Shown: positions 23,954-32,857 of the stretch, piece after piece
Position numbering within the stretch: position 1 is the stretch's first letter
How the letters are laid out: every line of letters starts with the position of its first letter
Source: an uncultured Christensenella sp.
GTDB lineage: Bacteria > Bacillota > Clostridia > Christensenellales > Borkfalkiaceae
Assembly: GCA_910577555.1 (NCBI GenBank)
Contig: CAJTLF010000012.1
Span: 6,395-70,394 of the forward strand
Length of the DNA: 64,000 nucleotides
Direction: 5' to 3'
Program-made: the position numbers and the translations under genes
The notes under the pieces: model-generated
Told to the model about the DNA's origin: nothing
The model's database searches: none
Seen by the model: the letters and a program-made list of their open reading frames with translations, nothing else

Positions 23954-26002
23954 ATGGAAAAATCGTTTAAAATTATAGTATTTTCTTTATTTTTATTGTT
24001 CGCCGTTTGTATGGTTGCGGCGGTTACTTCCTGTTACGGCGAAAACGAGAATGAATATTATCTGACGTATAGCTCGAGTGAAGGCGGGCATATAGAAGGA
24101 AATGTCAAGCAGACTGTAAAGCGTGGGGACGATGGAAGAACTGTTAAGGCAGTAGCTAACGAGTATTACAGGTTTGTAAAATGGTCGGATGGGGTGGAGA
24201 CGTCAGAAAGACGGGATAAAAATTTGCAGTCGGATATAACCGCTACTGCGATATTCGAAAAATGTGTATTTAAAGTAACGCATATAATGAGACGCGACCA
24301 AGATAAAGGCGGATGGTTATATTGTAACGACTACAGTGTTCATTTAGAAAGTACGGACGAATTTTGGTGGTATGAACAATACGTGAATTACGGCGAAGAC
24401 GCTGCGGAGATAACTGCGAGGCCGTTTTTATACGTTAATCGGCGTGTGTTATGGTCTGACGGCGAAGAGAATGCAACGCGCCAGGAACGGAACGTAACTT
24501 CAGATATAACCGTAACCGCCGAAGTAAAAGTAAAAGTTACTTATCAAGTAGCGGACGGAGTAGGCGGCAGAATAACCGGAAATTTGAAACAGTACGTAAA
24601 CGCAGGGGAAACAACGCAAGCGGTAACGGCGGTACCTGATACCGGATACGTTTTTTGCGGCTGGTCCGATTTAACTAACGATACTACCCACAGCGTAGAA
24701 AACGCAAAAGAAAGTTTTGATTATTACGCATATTTCGAGCCGATAGAAAAGACTTTCAAGTACGATTACGGCATTGCGAGCGGACTTCCGTTGAGTTCGG
24801 AAGTAACTTTGAACAGAAATTATCTGGGTTGCGCAAAGTTCGTTAAACCTGAGCTTGCGGGATATACTTTTTGCGGTTGGTATTTGGATAAGGAATACAC
24901 GGTAAAGGCCGTACACGAAAACGGGCAGTATATGCTCGGGAAGCGCGCGTTTTCTTTAGAAACTGACACTTTGTACGCAAAGTGGAGAGCGAAGGACGAG
25001 ACGGAGTTCGAGCCGACTTATAAGATAATGATTGTTGCGGTGGAAGAGTTTAAAGCGACGCTGTTATCGAGTAAGACGCAAACGGAAATAGAAGTCGATT
25101 ATAAGATGACAACGCCCGAGCGCGAGCTTTTGTCTGTTTTGAGCGATAAGGTTCGGGAATATCTCAACCTTTGGTTTGACGGTAAAGTTAAATTTGAAGT
25201 TGATACGTACTTTACTTGCGATACGGTAGGTGAAGACAGTGTGGATAGTGGTAATGCCGCCGGTTTCATAAGTTACGACGTTGATGCGAATTTTATACCT
25301 GAAACGGGCGAGTTAAATAAACTATATCACAGCGTGCTTACGGCTTTTGGGATGAATGATTATGAGCATTTACTTCATAATAGTGCTGGGTCAGCGTGGG
25401 TGAAATACGGCGTGGTAAATATCGAAGGTCTTGTCGACGGTTACGTGATAGAGCAATTAATAGAAGAGATACGCAATTGCGATTATAACGACGACCATAC
25501 GCAGGATACGCGAATATATAACGCCAAATCTATAATTGAAACTTTTACACACGAATTGGTGCATACGTGTGAAAACGTGTATGGTAATGAATTGGTAGAG
25601 TTTCATAAAGTAATATATCACGACGGAGATTATCACGCTATAGAGTATTCCAAGCTATATCTGTTAGGCGAGGCAATATATAACGGAGAAAAGTGTGGAA
25701 TACCCGAAGAATATTGGTTACATAGAAGAGACGTTTTAATCAATTACGTGCCGGCACCATTAAATTATGAGTATGTCGGACGGGTAGATTTGATTGAACA
25801 TACGCTTGAGTGGAGCTTATATTATGAGAATCGTACTTATGTAGCAGGAAAAATTGCATACGGAGCGGATATAACTGTAAAAGCGGTGCCTAAAGAAGGA
25901 TATAAATTCGTCAGATGGAGTGACGGAGTAACTACTGCGATAAGAACGGATTATAATGCAATTTCTTTTGTGAACGTTAAGGCTATTTTTGCGAAAATAT
26001 GA
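23954..26002 (+). CDS. Lipoprotein with InlB-type repeats and a HExxH putative metalloprotease domain
   Basis: A 682-aa exported lipoprotein (signal peptide with lipobox VTSC near residue 27). Divergent InlB/Flg_new-type beta repeats lie near residues 40-100 (FVKWSDGVETS), 195-255 (GYVFCGWSD) and 290-340 (YTFCGWYLDKEYT); another closes the C-terminus (FVRWSDGVTT). Between them, ETFTHELVHTCENVYG at about residue 530 is a HExxH zinc-protease motif. About 30 residues later YLLGEAIYNGE offers a Glu as possible third ligand (gluzincin-like). No known protease family was recognised by full-length similarity, so catalysis is inferred from the motif. Flanked by its own promoter and the ppdK promoter. 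Confidence 0.75.
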   Translation: MEKSFKIIVFSLFLLFAVCMVAAVTSCYGENENEYYLTYSSSEGGHIEGNVKQTVKRGDDGRTVKAVANEYYRFVKWSDGVETSERRDKNLQSDITATAIFEKCVFKVTHIMRRDQDKGGWLYCNDYSVHLESTDEFWWYEQYVNYGEDAAEITARPFLYVNRRVLWSDGEENATRQERNVTSDITVTAEVKVKVTYQVADGVGGRITGNLKQYVNAGETTQAVTAVPDTGYVFCGWSDLTNDTTHSVENAKESFDYYAYFEPIEKTFKYDYGIASGLPLSSEVTLNRNYLGCAKFVKPELAGYTFCGWYLDKEYTVKAVHENGQYMLGKRAFSLETDTLYAKWRAKDETEFEPTYKIMIVAVEEFKATLLSSKTQTEIEVDYKMTTPERELLSVLSDKVREYLNLWFDGKVKFEVDTYFTCDTVGEDSVDSGNAAGFISYDVDANFIPETGELNKLYHSVLTAFGMNDYEHLLHNSAGSAWVKYGVVNIEGLVDGYVIEQLIEEIRNCDYNDDHTQDTRIYNAKSIIETFTHELVHTCENVYGNELVEFHKVIYHDGDYHAIEYSKLYLLGEAIYNGEKCGIPEEYWLHRRDVLINYVPAPLNYEYVGRVDLIEHTLEWSLYYENRTYVAGKIAYGADITVKAVPKEGYKFVRWSDGVTTAIRTDYNAISFVNVKAIFAKI

Positions 26003-26069
26003 AAAGCGATTATTTTCGTGCAAAAAGGGCGGGATGGATTAAGAATTTTGGAAAAAATTGCTTAAACAC

Positions 26070-26098
26070 TTGATTAATCGATATTTTTATATTAAAAT
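26070..26098 (+). promoter_or_regulatory. Sigma-A promoter of ppdK
   Basis: TTGATT (26070-26075), 17 bp, TAAAAT (26093-26098); TTGGAGGAAG precedes the ATG at 26141. Confidence 0.7.
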
Positions 26099-26140
26099 AT
26101 AAAAGATAGAAAAAAACGTAATTTTTGGAGGAAGTTTCTA

Positions 26141-28786
26141 ATGGCAAAAAAATACTGCTATCTCTTTACCGAAGGAGATGCAAGCATGCGCGAACTGTTG
26201 GGCGGTAAAGGTGCAAACCTTGCGGAAATGACCAAAATCGGTCTTCCCGTGCCGCAGGGCTTTACTATCTCGACGGAAGCCTGCACGCAGTACTATGAAG
26301 ACGGTCGTAAAATCAACGACGGTATTCAGAAGGAAATATTACAGTATATCGACAAAATGGAAAAGGTATGCGGCAAGAAGTTCGGCGACAAGGTAAACCC
26401 CTTGCTCGTTTCCGTCCGTTCGGGTGCGAGAGCGTCTATGCCCGGCATGATGGACACCATTTTGAACCTTGGTTTAAACGAGAACGTTGTAAACACCATC
26501 GCCGCTAAATCTGGCAACCCCCGTTGGGCTTGGGACTGCTACAGAAGATTTATTCAGATGTTCTCCGACGTAGTTATGGAAGTGGGCAAGAAGTACTTCG
26601 AAAAGCTCATCGACGAAATGAAGGAAAAGAAGGGCATCGAATACGACGTGGACCTTTCTGCGGACGATTTGAAGGAGCTTGCTTACCAGTTCAAGGCAGA
26701 ATATAAGAAACAGCTTGGTAAAGACTTCCCCGACGACCCCAAAGAACAGCTTTTCGAAGCGGTTAAAGCCGTTTTCCGTTCCTGGGACAACCCCCGCGCT
26801 AACATCTACCGTATGGACCACGATATCCCTTACAGCTGGGGTACTGCGGTAAACGTTCAGATGATGGCGTTCGGCAACCTCGGCAACACTTCGGGTACGG
26901 GCGTTGCGTTCACCCGTAACCCCGCTACCGGCGAAAAGGGTCTTATGGGCGAATTCCTTGTAAACGCTCAGGGCGAAGACGTAGTTGCGGGCGTTCGCAC
27001 CCCGATGCCCATCGAGCAGATGAAGGACGTGTTCCCCGAAGCTTACGCGCAGTTCCAGAAGGTTTGCGCAACGCTCGAAGACCACTACCGCGATATGCAG
27101 GATATGGAGTTCACTATCGAGGACAACAAGCTGTATATGTTGCAGACGCGTAACGGCAAGCGTACCGCGGCGGCGGCAATTAAAATTGCCTGCGACCTTA
27201 TCGACGAAAAGATGATTACCGAAGAGCAGGCTCTTATGCAGATTGACGCCAAGTCTCTGGACATGCTTTTGCACCCGCAGTTCGACGCTAAGGCGTTGAA
27301 GAACGCTGACAAAAATAACGTTGTCGGCAAGGGTATTGCGGCGTCTCCCGGCGCGGCGGCAGGCTCTATCGTATTTACCGCAGAGGACGCGGTTACCGAA
27401 GGCAAAAAGGGCAAGAAGGTAGTTTTAGTCCGTCTTGAAACTTCCCCCGAAGATATCGAAGGTATGAAGTACGCGCAGGGTATTCTTACCGTACGCGGCG
27501 GACAGACTTCGCACGCGGCGGTAGTTGCGCGCGGTATGGGAACCTGCTGCGTTTCCGGCTGCGGCGACATTAAGATGGACGAAGAAAACAAGAAGTTTAC
27601 CCTTGCGGGCAAGGTGTTCAAGGAAGGCGACGGCATTTCGCTTGACGGCTCGACGGGTAACATTTACGACTGCCTTATCCCTACCGTTCCCGCAGACCCC
27701 AACTCGGGCTACTTCGGCAGAATTATGGATTTGGCGGACAAATACAAGGCTTTGGGCGTGAGAACCAACGCGGATACTCCCAACGACGCTAAGCAGGCGG
27801 CTGCGTTCGGCGCGCAGGGTATAGGTCTTTGCCGTACCGAGCATATGTTCTTCGACCCCGCACGTATCGGCGCGTTCAGAGAAATGATTTGCTCTGATAC
27901 CGTTGAAGAGAGAGAGGCGGCTTTGGCTAAAATCGAGCCTATGCAGCAGGCGGACTTCGAAGGACTTATGGAAGCTCTCGAAGGTCAGCCCGTTACCATT
28001 CGTTTCCTTGACCCGCCCCTTCACGAGTTCGTGCCTACCGACGAAGAAGATATCAAAGCTCTTGCTAAGGCGCAGGGTAAGACCGTTGCGCAGATTAAGC
28101 AGATTATAAGCGACCTGCACGAGTTCAATCCCATGATGGGTCACCGCGGTTGCCGTCTTACCGTAACCTATCCCGAAATTGCGGTTATGCAGACCAAGGC
28201 GGTTATTAAAGCGGCTATCGCAGTTCAGAAAAAGCATAAGGACTGGAAGGTTGTTCCCGAAATTATGATTCCCCTTACGGGCGAAGTGAAAGAGCTTGCG
28301 TTCGTTAAGAAGGTAGTCGTTAAGACTGCGGACGAAGTTATAGCTAAGTCGGGCGTCAAACTTCATTACGAAGTTGGCACTATGATTGAAATTCCCCGCG
28401 CCGCGCTTACTGCGGACGATATTGCCAAGGAAGCTGATTTCTTCTGCTTCGGTACCAACGACCTTACGCAGATGACCTTCGGTTTCAGCCGTGACGATGC
28501 GGGCAAGTTCCTGCCTTCGTACTACGCTAACAAGATTTACGAGAGCGACCCGTTTGCCCGTCTCGATACGACCGGCGTAGGCAAGCTGATGGATATGGCC
28601 GTTACGCTCGGCAAGAAGGGCAACAAGAATTTGCACGTTGGTATCTGCGGCGAACACGGCGGCGACCCTTCGTCGATTGAGTTCTGCCACAAGATTGGTT
28701 TGAATTACGTTTCCTGCTCGCCTTACCGCGTGCCTATCGCTCGTCTTGCGGCGGCACAGGCTAATATTAAAAATCCGAGAAAGTAA
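26141..28786 (+). CDS. ppdK: Pyruvate, phosphate dikinase
   Basis: An 881-aa cytoplasmic enzyme interconverting pyruvate, ATP and phosphate with PEP, AMP and pyrophosphate. The N-terminal ATP-grasp region opens GGKGANLAEMTKIGLPVPQGFT. The phospho-His is in GGQTSHAAVVARGMG (about residue 455). The C-terminal PEP barrel has GTNDLTQMTFGFSRDD and the catalytic Cys in HVGICGEHGGDPSS. Full length. Codon use is biased toward a restricted set, as expected for a highly expressed glycolytic or gluconeogenic gene in an anaerobe. Monocistronic. Confidence 0.98.
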   Translation: MAKKYCYLFTEGDASMRELLGGKGANLAEMTKIGLPVPQGFTISTEACTQYYEDGRKINDGIQKEILQYIDKMEKVCGKKFGDKVNPLLVSVRSGARASMPGMMDTILNLGLNENVVNTIAAKSGNPRWAWDCYRRFIQMFSDVVMEVGKKYFEKLIDEMKEKKGIEYDVDLSADDLKELAYQFKAEYKKQLGKDFPDDPKEQLFEAVKAVFRSWDNPRANIYRMDHDIPYSWGTAVNVQMMAFGNLGNTSGTGVAFTRNPATGEKGLMGEFLVNAQGEDVVAGVRTPMPIEQMKDVFPEAYAQFQKVCATLEDHYRDMQDMEFTIEDNKLYMLQTRNGKRTAAAAIKIACDLIDEKMITEEQALMQIDAKSLDMLLHPQFDAKALKNADKNNVVGKGIAASPGAAAGSIVFTAEDAVTEGKKGKKVVLVRLETSPEDIEGMKYAQGILTVRGGQTSHAAVVARGMGTCCVSGCGDIKMDEENKKFTLAGKVFKEGDGISLDGSTGNIYDCLIPTVPADPNSGYFGRIMDLADKYKALGVRTNADTPNDAKQAAAFGAQGIGLCRTEHMFFDPARIGAFREMICSDTVEEREAALAKIEPMQQADFEGLMEALEGQPVTIRFLDPPLHEFVPTDEEDIKALAKAQGKTVAQIKQIISDLHEFNPMMGHRGCRLTVTYPEIAVMQTKAVIKAAIAVQKKHKDWKVVPEIMIPLTGEVKELAFVKKVVVKTADEVIAKSGVKLHYEVGTMIEIPRAALTADDIAKEADFFCFGTNDLTQMTFGFSRDDAGKFLPSYYANKIYESDPFARLDTTGVGKLMDMAVTLGKKGNKNLHVGICGEHGGDPSSIEFCHKIGLNYVSCSPYRVPIARLAAAQANIKNPRK

Positions 28787-28859
28787 GAAAAGCGGTAGTC
28801 TGGACTTTGATTTAAGCGGGTGACGCGCTTACGATTGATTATTAAATGATTTTAAGGTG

Positions 28860-28887
28860 AAAAGGAAGGTGAAAGCCTTCCTTTTTT
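28860..28887 (+). terminator. Terminator after ppdK
   Basis: AAAAGGAAGG pairs with CCTTCCTTTT around a 6-nt loop, followed by T residues. Confidence 0.85.
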
Positions 28888-28917
28888 GTTTGGTGCCGAT
28901 AAGTTTAGGGTTTAGTA

Positions 28918-28946
28918 TTGACGGGGCGGCTGAAATATGGTAAAAT
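28918..28946 (+). promoter_or_regulatory. Promoter of a small lipoprotein
   Basis: TTGACG (28918-28923), 17 bp, TAAAAT (28941-28946). Confidence 0.7.
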
Positions 28947-28974
28947 ACAGGCAGTATCAAAGGGGGTGAGAACG

Positions 28975-29577
28975 TTGCGGAAGATATGGACTTTGATTTG
29001 TTTTTTAGTCGCCGCGTGTATGGGAATATCCTGCGCGTTTTTGGTAGGGTGTAAAGGTAAGCCCGACGGAAATAAACCTTATGAACCGCCGCGGTATGAA
29101 GAGTTGCCAATCGTTTTCGCTCCCGAAAACTGCGAAGTGATAGTGGAAGATACTTTGTTCGGTAATATTCTTGATTGCAACGGTTTTATTGCTATATGCG
29201 GAACTTACGAAGAGTTAGAGCAGGAATGTCTGAAAAACGGTTACGACTTTTTCGATAGCGACGACAGGGAAAATAATATGTATGATTCCGACGCGGGTAA
29301 AATAATCCGTGGATTTACCGACGAAGATTTTGCGGATAAGGCGTTAGTGGTTTGTGCGATTTATTGCCCGGGATTTGACAGGCAATACCTTATAGAAGAA
29401 GTTGAAGTTATAGGAAGCGAATTGACGCTTAAAATATGTTACCCGAGCAGCGGTATTCAGTCCCAGATGATTAACGTGGCTTTTTTGATAGCGGCGGTGG
29501 ATAAGTCTTATATTTCGGAAGTTTCGACGGTGCAATTCGTTATGCGCGGGGAAAAAATTAAATATATTGAATTATAG
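28975..29577 (+). CDS. Lipoprotein of unknown function (200 aa)
   Basis: The start is TTG 28975, 8 nt after AAAGGGGG; the longer open frame begins inside the promoter and is not used. The product opens MRKIWTLICFLVAACMGI with a lipobox VGC near residue 25. The mature part is acidic and beta-rich, with SEVSTVQFVMRG near the end. No known domain recognised. It has its own promoter and a downstream hairpin (29578-29607, AAAGGA/TCCTTT), so it is monocistronic. Confidence 0.75.
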   Translation: MRKIWTLICFLVAACMGISCAFLVGCKGKPDGNKPYEPPRYEELPIVFAPENCEVIVEDTLFGNILDCNGFIAICGTYEELEQECLKNGYDFFDSDDRENNMYDSDAGKIIRGFTDEDFADKALVVCAIYCPGFDRQYLIEEVEVIGSELTLKICYPSSGIQSQMINVAFLIAAVDKSYISEVSTVQFVMRGEKIKYIEL

Positions 29578-29630
29578 AAAGGAGAGCCGGAGCTTTCCTT
29601 TTTTTGTATAAAGTAGGGAAATGCGGGGTA

Positions 29631-29659
29631 TTGACAGATAAAAATTTTCGTGATAAAAT
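29631..29659 (+). promoter_or_regulatory. Promoter of the LytTR two-component operon
   Basis: TTGACA (29631-29636), 17 bp, TAAAAT (29654-29659). Confidence 0.75.
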
Positions 29660-29690
29660 TTAGAAAACCGATTAAAGGCGGAAGAACGAA

Positions 29691-30410
29691 TTGAAGAATA
29701 TTGCCATACTCGAAGACGAAGACGGGGCTGCGGAGCTGCTTATTTCCTATATTGAAAAATACTCTGCCGTGACGGGGCAGAAGTTCGAAATTATGAGATT
29801 TAAGTCCGCGGTGGAATTTCTTGCGGACTATAAGTCCGTTTACGCCGTGATATTTTCCGACATACAGATGCCCGAAATGAACGGTATGGACGCGGCGGTG
29901 GAGCTGAGAAAGCGCGACAAGACCGTTTCCATAATATTTATTACTAATTTAGTGCAGTACGCGCAACGCGGTTACGAAGTGGACGCGGTGAGCTTTCTCG
30001 TAAAGCCCGTGAGTTACTTCGATTTTTCTATGAAGTTTAAAAAGGCTCTCGATATTTACGTGATGAACGAAGAGCGGAGCATTACCGTAAATCTGCCCGG
30101 CGGGCTTTGCCGCATTTCCACCGACAAGCTTATGTACGTGGAAATTATCAATCACAGGCTTTACTATCACCTTATAGACGGCGTAATCGAGATGACGGGG
30201 GTTTTGTCCGCCGTGGAAAAGGAGCTTTCGGGGTACGGATTTTTGCGGTGCAACAAGTGCTATCTGGTAAACCCAAAGTTCGTCGTGAACGTGAAAGGGG
30301 CGAACGTGGTGGTGGGAAACCGCACTTTGCAGATTAGCAGACCGCGCCGCGCGGAATTTCTTGCCGAGCTTGCCAACTGGTTTGCGGGCTCAGGGGCGGA
30401 TAATGCTTGA
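29691..30410 (+). CDS. LytTR-family response regulator
   Basis: A 239-aa two-domain regulator. The receiver has the acidic pair LEDEDG, the phospho-acceptor Asp in FSDIQMPEMNG and the conserved Lys in FLVKPVSYFDF. The C-terminal LytTR DNA-binding domain includes RISTDKLMYVEIINHRLYYH and FLRCNKCYLVNPKFV. The start is TTG 29691. Such regulators (AgrA/VirR type) bind direct repeats upstream of virulence, bacteriocin or peptide-signalling genes. The partner kinase overlaps it by 8 nt. Targets are unknown; no signal-peptide gene was seen beside it. Confidence 0.92.
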   Translation: MKNIAILEDEDGAAELLISYIEKYSAVTGQKFEIMRFKSAVEFLADYKSVYAVIFSDIQMPEMNGMDAAVELRKRDKTVSIIFITNLVQYAQRGYEVDAVSFLVKPVSYFDFSMKFKKALDIYVMNEERSITVNLPGGLCRISTDKLMYVEIINHRLYYHLIDGVIEMTGVLSAVEKELSGYGFLRCNKCYLVNPKFVVNVKGANVVVGNRTLQISRPRRAEFLAELANWFAGSGADNA

Positions 30411-31770
30411 CGCGGCACTTTCGGCGTACGCGCGCATTCTGCTTGAATTTCTTGCCGAGCTGTACGTTTATTATTTTTTGGTGACGCTCAAGCTTAACCG
30501 CGGAAGGCTGTTCGCGGTGCGCCTTTTCGGCGGGCTTGCGGCGGTGGTCGCCGTAGCGTTCGGGCTTTCGTTTTTCTACGTGTACGCGGGTCAAACGGTG
30601 TGGGGGCGGATAATCGTTTACGCGCTTTTGTTCGTTCTGACCACCGGACACGTGCGGCTGTGCTTTGACGAGAGCTATAAGACCGTGCTTTTCTGTTGCA
30701 GTATGGCGTACGCGTTGCAGAATCTGACTTATAAGCTTTTCCTGTTTTTCTGGACTTTGGGCGAAGCGTTCGATTTGTTCGAAAACTGGGGGAATAATTT
30801 CGAGCTGTATTACCGTCTGATATATTATTCCTTTTATGCGGCGGTGATTGCGGCGGCGTATTTTCTGTGCGTGCGCAGGACGACGGCGTTGTTAAGCGAC
30901 AGGCAACTGAATTACCGTACGCTCGTTATTTCGATGATAGTACTGGGTGTAACGATAATTTTGTGTTCCTTCGAGGACGTATTTTTTGCTAAGCTGAGCG
31001 TCGGCAGAGAGAACAGGTTCGACTGCGTGGAGCATACCGTTTTGCGGCAGACGGGCAACGCCTTTTCGGTTGCGTGCTGTATAGTGGTGCTGTTTTTAAT
31101 ACACATTACAATGGAAGAGCGTGGTTTGAAGCGCGAAGTGGAATACCTGCAACACGCCGTAAACCAGAGCGAGCGGCAGTATGAAATTTCAAAGTCTACG
31201 ATAGACCTTATAAATATAAAGTGCCACGATATTAAATATAAAGTAAACTCTCTTCTGAACGGCGGCGGGGAAGTGCCGCAGGAGCTTATAGACGACTTGC
31301 AGTCGAGCATTTCCATATACGACGCGAAGGTTGATACCGGCAACAAGCTTTTGGACGTTTTACTTACCGAAAAGAGCCTTTACTGTGAGAAAAACGGCAT
31401 AAATTTTTCGTGTATGGCGGACGGCGCGCGGCTCTCGTTTTTGTCCGACGGCGACCTTTACTGTCTTTTCGGTAACATAATAGACAACGCCTTGGAAGCG
31501 GTGAGCAAAATCGAAGAGAAGGAACGCAGGGTTATTAATCTGGTCGTGAAGGTCAAAAACGATATGCTTATCGTACAGCAGGACAACTTTTACGACGGGA
31601 ATTTGCAGTTTTCGGACGGGTTGCCCGTGACTACCAAGAGCGACAAGGATTATCACGGGTTCGGTATGCGTAGTATAAGAATGATTGTGCATAAATACGA
31701 CGGGGAATTCACAACCTACGTTAAAGGCGACGTATTCCACCTGAACGTAATATTCGGTTTGGACGGCTGA
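30403..31770 (+). CDS. AgrC-like GHKL sensor histidine kinase
   Basis: A 455-aa kinase. About six membrane helices (residues 1-235) form the sensor, then a short coiled linker. The phospho-His is in NIKCHDIKYKVNSL, the N-box is NIIDNALEAVSKIEE, and a glycine loop lies in DYHGFGMRSIRMIV. The start ATG 30403 lies inside the response-regulator gene, so the pair is coupled. Related kinases detect peptides. Confidence 0.9.
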   Translation: MLDAALSAYARILLEFLAELYVYYFLVTLKLNRGRLFAVRLFGGLAAVVAVAFGLSFFYVYAGQTVWGRIIVYALLFVLTTGHVRLCFDESYKTVLFCCSMAYALQNLTYKLFLFFWTLGEAFDLFENWGNNFELYYRLIYYSFYAAVIAAAYFLCVRRTTALLSDRQLNYRTLVISMIVLGVTIILCSFEDVFFAKLSVGRENRFDCVEHTVLRQTGNAFSVACCIVVLFLIHITMEERGLKREVEYLQHAVNQSERQYEISKSTIDLINIKCHDIKYKVNSLLNGGGEVPQELIDDLQSSISIYDAKVDTGNKLLDVLLTEKSLYCEKNGINFSCMADGARLSFLSDGDLYCLFGNIIDNALEAVSKIEEKERRVINLVVKVKNDMLIVQQDNFYDGNLQFSDGLPVTTKSDKDYHGFGMRSIRMIVHKYDGEFTTYVKGDVFHLNVIFGLDG

Positions 31771-31828
31771 GTCAATAGCCGAATTTTGAAATAAAGTGAC
31801 AGAATAAGAAAAAAAATTGCAGTTTAAG

Positions 31829-31858
31829 GAACGCCTATTGACTTGGGGCGTTCTTTTG
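31829..31858 (+). terminator. Terminator after the kinase, overlapping the next promoter
   Basis: GAACGCC 31829-31835 with GGCGTTC 31847-31853, then TTTTG. A TTGACT/TATATT promoter (31838-31843 and 31860-31865, 16-bp spacer) overlaps the hairpin. Confidence 0.65.
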
Positions 31859-31871
31859 TTATATTGAAAAT

Positions 31872-32759
31872 ATGAAAATTAACAGAGCGATTAAAAAGAC
31901 CATTATACTTTTACTGAGTATGGCAATCGTGTTTATTACGGCGTTTGCCTGCTCGTGCGGTTGGTTTAAAAAGCCCGACAATAACGGGAACGGCGGAAAT
32001 AACGGCGGTGAGATAGTAAACCCTAACCCTAACCCCGACCCTGACCCCAAACCGGAAGATAAGCCAAAACCCGGCGACCCGCACCCTTCGGCGGTAGGGT
32101 TGCCCGACAGAAGGGCGACGGAAGAAGAGAAAATTCTGAATTTTGCCACGGGGCGTAACGACGCGGGGTTCTGGGCGGCGGACGGTTGGAGCAACAACGG
32201 TATGTTCAACTGCACCTGGAGCAGAAACAACGCAGTTATCAAAGACGGGCTGATGAATATGTCCATTACCAAAGGTAACGACAATAGGTTTTACGGGGCG
32301 GAATACCGCACGAACGGGACTTATTCTTACGGATATTTTGCAACCTGTATGAAGCCCGCGAAGTGCGACGGAATGGTTTCTTCGCTGTTCAGTTACACTA
32401 ATAATCCCGTGTGGGACGAAATAGATATCGAATTCCTTGGCAGGGATACCACGAAGGTACAGTTTAACTACTATACCAAAGGGGTGGGCGGTCACGAGTA
32501 TCTGTTCGACCTTGGGTTCGACGCTTCGGAAGGGTTTCACGAATACGGGTTTGACTGGCAGAAGGACTGCATAGTGTGGTACGTGGACGGCAAAGCCGTT
32601 TACAAGGCGACCAAAAATATTCCTTCGCACCCGCAACAGATTATGATGAACGTGTGGAACGGAATAGGGGTGGACGACTGGCTGAAGCCCTTTGACGAGT
32701 CCGGATTGCCCGTAACGGCGCAATATAAGTGGACTGCGTACGGTGCGCGAAACAATTAA
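31872..32759 (+). CDS. GH16 family beta-glucanase (lichenase-like) lipoprotein
   Basis: A 295-aa exported protein. The signal peptide ends with a cysteine-rich FACSCG lipobox-like site, followed by a Pro/Asn/Asp linker. The GH16 jelly roll has the catalytic DEIDIEFLG at about residues 181-189 (nucleophile and acid/base Glu around Asp) and the flanking TTKVQFNYYTKG block. Relatives cut beta-1,3-1,4- or beta-1,3-glucans. There is no ribosome site, and the predicted transcription start coincides with ATG 31872, so the message may be leaderless. Next to a second GH16 gene and a GH3 gene. Confidence 0.9.
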   Translation: MKINRAIKKTIILLLSMAIVFITAFACSCGWFKKPDNNGNGGNNGGEIVNPNPNPDPDPKPEDKPKPGDPHPSAVGLPDRRATEEEKILNFATGRNDAGFWAADGWSNNGMFNCTWSRNNAVIKDGLMNMSITKGNDNRFYGAEYRTNGTYSYGYFATCMKPAKCDGMVSSLFSYTNNPVWDEIDIEFLGRDTTKVQFNYYTKGVGGHEYLFDLGFDASEGFHEYGFDWQKDCIVWYVDGKAVYKATKNIPSHPQQIMMNVWNGIGVDDWLKPFDESGLPVTAQYKWTAYGARNN

Positions 32760-32775
32760 ATAATGCCGAGCCGTA

Positions 32776-32817
32776 AAAGGGATATCCCTTTTAGCGTTGT
32801 TACAAACAACGCTAAAT
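32776..32817 (+). terminator. Paired hairpins between the GH16 genes
   Basis: AAAAGGGATATCCCTTTT (32776-32793, palindrome) and TAGCGTTGTT/ACAACGCTA (about 32793-32816). The second has no strong T-tract; it may be partial termination or an RNA processing signal. Confidence 0.5.
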
Positions 32818-32857
32818 CTATTAAAAAGAAAAAAATCTCAGATTAAAGGAGAAAATT

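Noticed and set aside
27425..28690. A 421-codon open frame antisense to ppdK
   Set aside because: Shadow of a codon-biased gene; no start signal or recognisable domain, and ppdK is complete.
32019..32055. Telomere-like CCCTAA repeats
   Set aside because: They are in frame and encode the Pro-Asn/Pro-Asp linker of a GH16 lipoprotein.
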